A stretch of 9,472 nucleotides of DNA, from NCBI GenBank assembly GCA_007124575.1, contig SLEW01000249.1, positions 1 through 9,472 of the forward strand, in the 5' to 3' direction. The position numbers and the translations under genes were made by a program. The stretch comes from Bacteroidales bacterium. Lineage in GTDB: Bacteria; Bacteroidota; Bacteroidia; Bacteroidales; UBA7960. The notes beneath the pieces are model-generated. The model had not been told where the DNA came from. It did no database searches and worked only from the letters and a program-made list of their open reading frames with translations. Shown in pieces: positions 8,160-9,472 of this stretch (positions are counted from its first letter, which is position 1; the number at the start of each line of letters is the position of its first letter).

Positions 8160-8540
8160 ATGAAGAAAAGAGACTGGCAACAACTACGGCACCTATGGAT
8201 CTATGTCGCCATCCCGGCGATCATGCTGCTCTATTACAACCAGTCGGCCAACTGGCACTACCACATCACCGAAGACGGCATCGTGGTAGAACACGCCCAC
8301 CCGTTTTCCAATAACATGATGCCGGGTACACCCTTCCAGGATCACAAGCATAGCGACTTCGAATACCTGGTGCTGGCACAGACAGCCAATGCCTTGGGTC
8401 TCATAGCCGTTGTGCTAATGCTCCTGGGCGTCCTTTTCCATAAGAAGAAAACGCTTAGCTTTTCCCTCCTGCCGGTCTGCCTTACGGGCTACGACCACAG
8501 CCCCAACCCCACCCGCGGCCCGCCTGCAATAGCCGGGTAA
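8160..8540 (+). CDS. Small membrane protein with three His-x-His pairs, function unknown
   Basis: 126 residues from the ATG at 8160. A short basic N-terminus is followed by a first membrane helix (about 12-26), a hydrophilic segment (27-75), a second helix (about 79-93), a KKK stop (95-97) and a Pro-rich tail ending near RGPP. The hydrophilic segment holds HYH (33-35), HAH (45-47) and HKH (62-64) with acidic residues between, which suggests metal binding; there are no enzyme motifs. By the positive-inside rule (basic N-terminus and the KKK after helix 2) the His-rich loop should face the periplasm. Recalled Bacteroidota proteins of similar size share the pattern of H-x-H, then V-x-H-x-H-P-[FY], then H-x-H, but I cannot verify a named family. 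The next gene encodes a TonB-dependent receptor, so a role in metal (perhaps zinc) handling is plausible but inferred. The gene is C-rich at third codon positions, unlike genes 1-3. Confidence 0.72.
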   Translation: MKKRDWQQLRHLWIYVAIPAIMLLYYNQSANWHYHITEDGIVVEHAHPFSNNMMPGTPFQDHKHSDFEYLVLAQTANALGLIAVVLMLLGVLFHKKKTLSFSLLPVCLTGYDHSPNPTRGPPAIAG

Positions 8541-8623
8541 GCCCCCTGTTGCACGCTTCCCAACGCAAAAAATGTTACTTCCCATATTGAAATCTTATCA
8601 CACAACAGTTATTGCGCGAACCT

Positions 8624-8733
8624 GAATTATTCATAAAACATGCTACAGAATGAAACTCTTTTGTGTTGCTTAGTGAACAAACTTTGAGTGCCTTTTTTGC
8701 AACACAAAGCTTCACTAAGTTTATGAATTAATC
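8624..8733. repeat. Nested and crossed inverted repeats
   Basis: Three inverted pairs share one 110-bp stretch. Pair C: 8624-8637 with 8720-8733, 12 of 14 complementary, including a perfect 9-bp ATTCATAAA / TTTATGAAT core. Pair A: TTTGTGTTGC at 8660-8669 with GCAACACAAA at 8699-8708, perfect 10 bp. Pair B: CTTAGTGAA at 8669-8677 with TTCACTAAG at 8711-8719, perfect 9 bp. C encloses both A and B, while A and B cross each other. The piece may be a rearranged intergenic repeat or a small miniature element remnant. Confidence 0.6.
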
Positions 8734-8770
8734 AGTCTAAAATACGATTTACAATATTGGGATAAATAAC

Positions 8771-8850
8771 AAGCCACGAATACACAAACCGTCACAGATC
8801 GGTTTATCCGCGATCATCCGCGTTGCGAAGCATCCGCGTCATCCGCGTTC
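8771..8850. repeat. Short-word periodic array (four ATCCGCG copies plus CCACGAAT-type words)
   Basis: ATCCGCG occurs at 8806-8812, 8816-8822, 8832-8838 and 8841-8847 (start spacings 10, 16 and 9). It is preceded by CCACGAATACAC at 8774-8785 and TCACAGATC at 8792-8800. This looks like the degenerate periodic words often seen between genes in environmental Bacteroidota and other phyla (from memory, not checked). Copy spacing is far too short for CRISPR. Confidence 0.55.
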
Positions 8851-8906
8851 CTCTTGAGAGACAACGCAAAAAATACAATTATACATCTTTATTTTTTAAA
8901 TGTGTT

Positions 8907-9472
8907 ATGAAAAGAATGCCTATAATTTCCATTTTTTTGATGATATTGTTCCCGGTAATGCTGCATGCTGCAGAGCAGCAGCGCCCGGCCACCGACGCCA
9001 ACATCTTTGGCCACGTGATCAACGGAGAGACCGGCGAACACGTCCCTTTCATCAACATCCTCGTCGAAGGCACCCGTATCGGCACGATCACGGATGGCTC
9101 CGGCCACTACCTCCTGACCAACCTGCCCGAAGGTGAGCACACCCTGGTGGTACAGGGCATGGGTTATGCCACCACCAGGAAAGAATTCACCGCAGAACCC
9201 GACCGTACCCTTGAAGTGGATGTGGTTGTTTATCCCACAGCAGTGGACCTGGACGAGGTGGTCTTTACCGCATCGCCCACGCGCAGTGGTTTCCGCTACC
9301 AGCCCGACCAGGCCTTCATGGGGGAAGCCCTGCAGCGCCGTGGTGAGGCTTCCTTTGGTGAGATGCTTGGTTCAGAGCCGGGGCTGAACATGCGTTCATT
9401 CGGATCGGCCCCTTCCCGCCCTGTTATCCGCGGACTTGACGGCGACCGCATCCTGATCCTGCAGAACGGTGA
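8907..9472 (+). CDS. TonB-dependent outer-membrane receptor, 3'-partial (N-terminal 188 residues)
   Basis: The frame starts at ATG 8907 and stays open to the right edge. A signal peptide (MKRMP then hydrophobic residues to LHA, cleavage near residue 21) is followed by a carboxypeptidase-D-regulatory-like domain (about 32-108: HVINGETGEHVPFINILVE, then TDGSGHYLLTNLPEGEHTL). Next come a TonB-box-like DEVVFTAS (116-123) and the start of the plug domain (about 133-188), with FGEMLGSEPGLNMRSFG and the plug hallmark PVIRGLDGDRILILQNG. Such receptors import substrates across the outer membrane using TonB-ExbBD energy. The SRP-V-IRGLDGDR-I-LQNG signature resembles receptors for metals or small metal complexes (ZnuD-like) more than SusC glycan receptors: no SusC-specific plug motif is visible. 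The barrel lies outside the window, so the substrate is inferred. The upstream His-rich gene supports a metal role. The coding DNA is clearly richer in C-ending codons than genes 1-3. Confidence 0.9.
   Translation, partial: MKRMPIISIFLMILFPVMLHAAEQQRPATDANIFGHVINGETGEHVPFINILVEGTRIGTITDGSGHYLLTNLPEGEHTLVVQGMGYATTRKEFTAEPDRTLEVDVVVYPTAVDLDEVVFTASPTRSGFRYQPDQAFMGEALQRRGEASFGEMLGSEPGLNMRSFGSAPSRPVIRGLDGDRILILQNG

Larger units (their letters stand above)
8541..8906. other. 366-bp non-coding stretch with repeat-like content
   Basis: I see no convincing reading frame here on either strand. It is AT-rich in its first two thirds and holds two structured pieces, annotated separately: inverted repeats at 8624-8733 and a periodic short-word array at 8771-8850. 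The last 55 bases, before the receptor start, are AT-rich (TATTTTTT at 8890-8897 is a weak -7-like match with no -33 partner at the right spacing). No clear terminator follows the His-rich gene. Confidence 0.6.

Noticed and set aside
8660..8719. A classic H-type RNA pseudoknot formed by pairs A and B
   Set aside because: The connecting loops would be 0 and 2 nt across 9-10 bp stems, which is not sterically workable. Alternative stems or rearranged repeats fit better.
8806..8847. ATCCGCG copies as a CRISPR array
   Set aside because: The repeats are 7 bp with 2-9 bp between them, far from CRISPR repeat and spacer sizes, and no cas genes are present.
8541..8906. A Zur/Fur-type operator before the receptor
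   Set aside because: No clear palindrome of the expected size and position was found near the start at 8907, so metal regulation cannot be claimed from sequence.
8900..9136. Open frames at 8900-9136 and 9133-9387 on the + strand
   Set aside because: They are out of frame with the receptor, whose frame shows a signal peptide, regulatory-like domain, TonB-box-like motif and plug motif in order.

Overview
The window comes from a Bacteroidota chromosome or contig. The evidence is a giant repeat adhesin ending in a gliding-motility / type IX secretion system (T9SS) type B C-terminal domain, a PorP/SprF-family outer-membrane protein directly after it, a PorE-like multidomain protein, and a TonB-dependent receptor with a carboxypeptidase-regulatory-like N-terminus. 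By eye the coding DNA is moderate in GC. I cannot name genus or species.

Layout, all on the + strand. (1) 1-4583: the 3' part of a very large secreted mosaic adhesin (SprB repeats, HYR domains, PKD-like domains, DUF11 domains, SprB repeats, T9SS sorting domain); its 5' end lies outside the window. (2) 4629-5576: PorP/SprF-like beta-barrel protein, 45 bp after the adhesin stop, probably its dedicated secretion or anchoring partner. (3) 5708-8071: periplasmic/outer-membrane protein with the PorE domain order (TPR-like, beta-propeller, carboxypeptidase-regulatory-like, OmpA-like) plus an added C-terminal SPOR domain. These three look like one functional module in which a surface filament is exported by T9SS, held at the outer membrane by the SprF-like protein and tied to peptidoglycan by the PorE-like protein.

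(4) After a candidate promoter, 8160-8540 encodes a small two-helix membrane protein with three His-x-His pairs. (5) 8541-8906 is a 366-bp non-coding stretch containing two repeat-like features: a set of crossed and nested inverted repeats (8624-8733) and a short-word array with four copies of ATCCGCG (8771-8850). (6) 8907-9472 is the 5' part of a TonB-dependent receptor, running off the right edge. Its plug sequence suggests a metal or metal-complex substrate, and with the His-rich protein it may form a metal (possibly zinc) acquisition locus unrelated to the T9SS module. Genes 4 and 6 are visibly richer in G+C and C-ending codons than genes 1-3.

I saw no tRNA, rRNA, CRISPR array, transposase or confident intrinsic terminator.
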